Assembly: GCA_018654605.1 (NCBI GenBank)
Contig: JABILG010000019.1
Location: forward strand, 24,742-88,741
Origin: a bacterium
GTDB lineage: Bacteria; Desulfobacterota_D; UBA1144
Direction of reading: 5' to 3'
DNA: 64,000 bases
A program made the translations under genes and the position numbers. The notes under the pieces are model-generated. The model did not search any database. It was not told the DNA's origin and saw only the letters and a list, made by a program, of their open reading frames with translations. Within the stretch, counting starts at the first letter, position 1. Each line of letters starts with the position of its first letter. Positions 62,258-64,000 of the stretch are shown piece after piece.

Positions 62258-62539
62258 ATGGATAATCATGCTTCCTATAAGTCACTAATAAATATTTGGC
62301 TTTTTTTAATATTTCTAACAGTAGTAACTGTTGGAGCTGCGCAAATTGATTTTGGAGCTTTAAACGTTCTAATTGCAATCTTTATCGCGTCAATAAAAGC
62401 AGGAGTAGTTGCATATCACTTTATGCATTTGAAACATGAAGATGGACTGACTTGGATTTATGCAAGCTACCCAATTTTCTTATTGTTCCTTTTAATTTCT
62501 TTTACTTTGACCGATATGTTCTCACGCGTAATTAATTGA
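62258..62539 (+). CDS. Cytochrome c oxidase subunit IV (CoxD / caa3-type small subunit)
   Basis: The 93-residue protein has three predicted membrane helices. It contains SLINIWLFLIFLTVVTVGAAQIDFG and AIFIASIKAGVVAYHFMHLKHE, the pattern of prokaryotic subunit IV. A TAAGGAG ribosome binding site overlaps the end of coxC. Its position between coxC and ctaA is the usual one. Confidence 0.88.
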   Translation: MDNHASYKSLINIWLFLIFLTVVTVGAAQIDFGALNVLIAIFIASIKAGVVAYHFMHLKHEDGLTWIYASYPIFLLFLLISFTLTDMFSRVIN

Positions 62540-62543
62540 TATT

Positions 62544-63404
62544 ATGGGCAGAATTGAGAAATTAACTTTATATTCCCTTGTTCTTCTTCTTGTTTGGGGA
62601 AATATGGTAAGTGGTTTAGGTGCTGGTTTGGCCTGCCCTGATTGGCCCTTATGTTTTGGTACTTTCTTTCCAGAAATTAATTTCCCAATTTTGATGGAAC
62701 ATGGACATAGACTTCTGGGGCTATTTGTAACTATTTCTTTTGCTTTCTTAGTCAAAAAAAGATTGAAGTTTTACAAGGGGGGATATAAATTAATACCCAT
62801 TCTTTGTTCTATTTTGCTTGCTGTTCAGATTATTGCCGGAGGACTAGTAGTTATACTTCAGCTTGAAACAAATATCACCACTTTCCATTTTGGAAATGCA
62901 ATAGTAATTTTTATTCTAATTTATACCATGTGCATATATACTGATAGTGATAAATTAAAATTAGCTAATGTTTTTGACAAAAAAAAACTTCCATATTTAC
63001 TTCTCTTCTTATTCGTTTATTTGCAATTAGTCCTTGGTGCCTATGTAAGGCACTCGAATGCAGGATTAGCTTGTCCTGATTTTCCAAGATGCTTAGGTTA
63101 TTGGTTCCCACCCTACTTAAGTAAGACAGTTTTTGTCCATTTGTTTCATAGAATTAGTGGTATAGCTATATTGATAATTTCTTTCTGGCTATTTTTTAAA
63201 GCTTATTATTTAAGGGTGAATCCAGATATTTTATTAAATCTTAAACGACTTGCTTTGCTAGTCCTTGCTCAAGTTGTCGTGGGAGTATTCGTCGTAGTTT
63301 CAAAACTAGCTTTTTCAATGACAGCAGTCCATCTTTTAATTGCTCTATTAATTGTTGGAGTTATTCTTAATCTATTGTTTATAAACAAAGAAGCTAATTC
63401 ATGA
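62544..63404 (+). CDS. ctaA: Heme A synthase (COX15/CtaA family)
   Basis: CtaA oxidises heme O to heme A. The 286-residue protein has eight membrane segments in two related halves, each with a Cys pair loop (GLACPDWPLCFG and GLACPDFPRCLG) and heme-ligand His residues (MEHGHRLLG, TFHFGNA, LFHRISG, AVHLLIA). It shares four bases with the ctaB start, so the two heme A enzymes are coupled, and both serve the oxidase encoded upstream. Confidence 0.92.
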   Translation: MGRIEKLTLYSLVLLLVWGNMVSGLGAGLACPDWPLCFGTFFPEINFPILMEHGHRLLGLFVTISFAFLVKKRLKFYKGGYKLIPILCSILLAVQIIAGGLVVILQLETNITTFHFGNAIVIFILIYTMCIYTDSDKLKLANVFDKKKLPYLLLFLFVYLQLVLGAYVRHSNAGLACPDFPRCLGYWFPPYLSKTVFVHLFHRISGIAILIISFWLFFKAYYLRVNPDILLNLKRLALLVLAQVVVGVFVVVSKLAFSMTAVHLLIALLIVGVILNLLFINKEANS

Positions 63405-64000
63405 AATACTTAAAGGCAGTAATATCACTATCAAAGCCAAGTATAATTTTGAGTGTAGGGCTAACGGGATTTACGGGAATTGTTTTAGCTCATTCTGGAA
63501 TACCTTCTTTTCAGATTACTTTATTGTCGCTCCTATGCTTAATCTTGTCAGCCGCGGGTTCCGCTATGGTTAACAATCTAATTGAACGTAAAAATGATGA
63601 GCTAATGGAAAGACTTGAAGATCGGGTAAAAGCATTAAAGTTGGTTGGAATTAAGAATCTATCTATGATAGCTGCTTTTTTGATAACTATTTCATTGGCA
63701 CTTTCAGCAATATATATAAATCTTTTAAACTGTGCCTTAATACTTTTGGCGATACTTTCATATACTGTTTACTACACACTTTTTTTAAAGAAGTCTTCGC
63801 CTTTTGGTACAGTTCTAGGAGGGATTCCCGGCGCTTTACCAGTTATTATCGGATATTCCTCAATTCAACCAGAAGTATCAATGGGGTACATGGACATAAT
63901 AGTTTTGTTCCTATTTATGATGGTTTGGCAGCCACCGCACTTTTGGGCTTTAGCTCAGCATCTTAGGGATGACTATAAAAAAGGAGGCTTCCCAACCATG
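63401..64000 (+). CDS. ctaB: Protoheme IX farnesyltransferase (heme O synthase), N-terminal part
   Basis: CtaB farnesylates heme B to heme O, the step before CtaA. The frame opens at ATG 63401 in an ATGA overlap with ctaA and runs off the right edge, so 200 codons are seen. UbiA-family helices, GGIPGALPVIIGY and MVWQPPHFWALAQHLRDDYKKGGFP are clear. The first prenyl-diphosphate motif, normally N-x3-D-x3-D followed by M-x-R-T-x2-RP, reads NNLIERKNDELMERLEDRV. The first Asp is Glu and the RP is missing. The gene is probably still functional, because the second half is well conserved and the position is standard. Confidence 0.88.
   Translation, partial: MKYLKAVISLSKPSIILSVGLTGFTGIVLAHSGIPSFQITLLSLLCLILSAAGSAMVNNLIERKNDELMERLEDRVKALKLVGIKNLSMIAAFLITISLALSAIYINLLNCALILLAILSYTVYYTLFLKKSSPFGTVLGGIPGALPVIIGYSSIQPEVSMGYMDIIVLFLFMMVWQPPHFWALAQHLRDDYKKGGFPTM

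Noticed and set aside
1..64000. Mobile elements, prophage, CRISPR arrays, toxin-antitoxin or defence islands
   Set aside because: I found no transposase, integrase, inverted-repeat-flanked insert, repeat-spacer array or known defence gene. All long frames are housekeeping or metabolic.

Overview
The window is a gene-dense, AT-rich stretch of chromosome from a bacterium with a streamlined genome. Genes are packed on both strands, most neighbours overlap or lie within a few bases, and I see no rRNA, transposon, phage or CRISPR. The gene set indicates an aerobic Gram-negative: a type A2 heme-copper cytochrome c oxidase operon, TatC, a SurA-like periplasmic chaperone, a large exported S41 protease and Mfd. 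DapL (LL-diaminopimelate aminotransferase), a gamma/alpha-fused 2-oxoacid:ferredoxin oxidoreductase and the zinc-ribbon/RNase HI/rnpB order recall deltaproteobacteria-like uncultured marine lineages. Taxonomy cannot be settled from this sequence alone.

Layout. 1-8780 (minus): nadA (cut by the edge), nadC, korB and korA, then nadB, glnD and a PduO-type cobalamin adenosyltransferase. 8843-21652: midA-like, dapL, leuS, a degenerate uracil-DNA-glycosylase-like gene, a YyaL-like thioredoxin-domain gene, mnmG, a class I glutamine amidotransferase and uvrA. 21641-24931: a small acidic membrane protein, then the only long non-coding stretch. That stretch carries a consensus-like promoter, a SAM-II riboswitch, a 29-residue leader ORF with two Cys-Cys-Cys runs and a hairpin touching the ribosome binding site of a CysA2-like sulfurtransferase, followed by a SufU-like scaffold gene and an unrecognised nitroreductase-like gene. 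24935-35592: acyl-CoA ligase, MaoC-like hydratase and tatC (minus), serA-hisZ-purA (plus), phoH, a Na+/Ca2+ exchanger and purC (minus). 35650-43286: tRNA-Val, thrS, infC (with an AUA start), rpmI, rplT and gcvT-gcvH-gcvP. 43288-53600 (minus): SurA-like, mfd, leuB, an FAH-family gene, truA, an orphan DppB-like permease and a large S41 protease. 53625-56491: nadE and tyrS. 56490-58065 (minus): tRNA-CAU, zinc-ribbon protein, RNase HI and RNase P RNA, apparently one unit. 58158-64000: SCO1, coxB (with fused cytochrome c), coxA, coxC, coxD, ctaA and ctaB (cut by the edge).

How it fits together: NAD synthesis is well covered (nadA, nadB, nadC, nadE). The glycine cleavage system and serA cover one-carbon and serine metabolism. 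The cox/cta block encodes an oxidase with its copper and heme A assembly factors. The most interesting locus is 21931-22235, where SAM sensing and apparent cysteine sensing are stacked in front of sulfur-transfer and Fe-S scaffold genes. Promoters, hairpins and the leader peptide were read by eye. Family calls rest on motifs seen in the translations, with no database search behind them.
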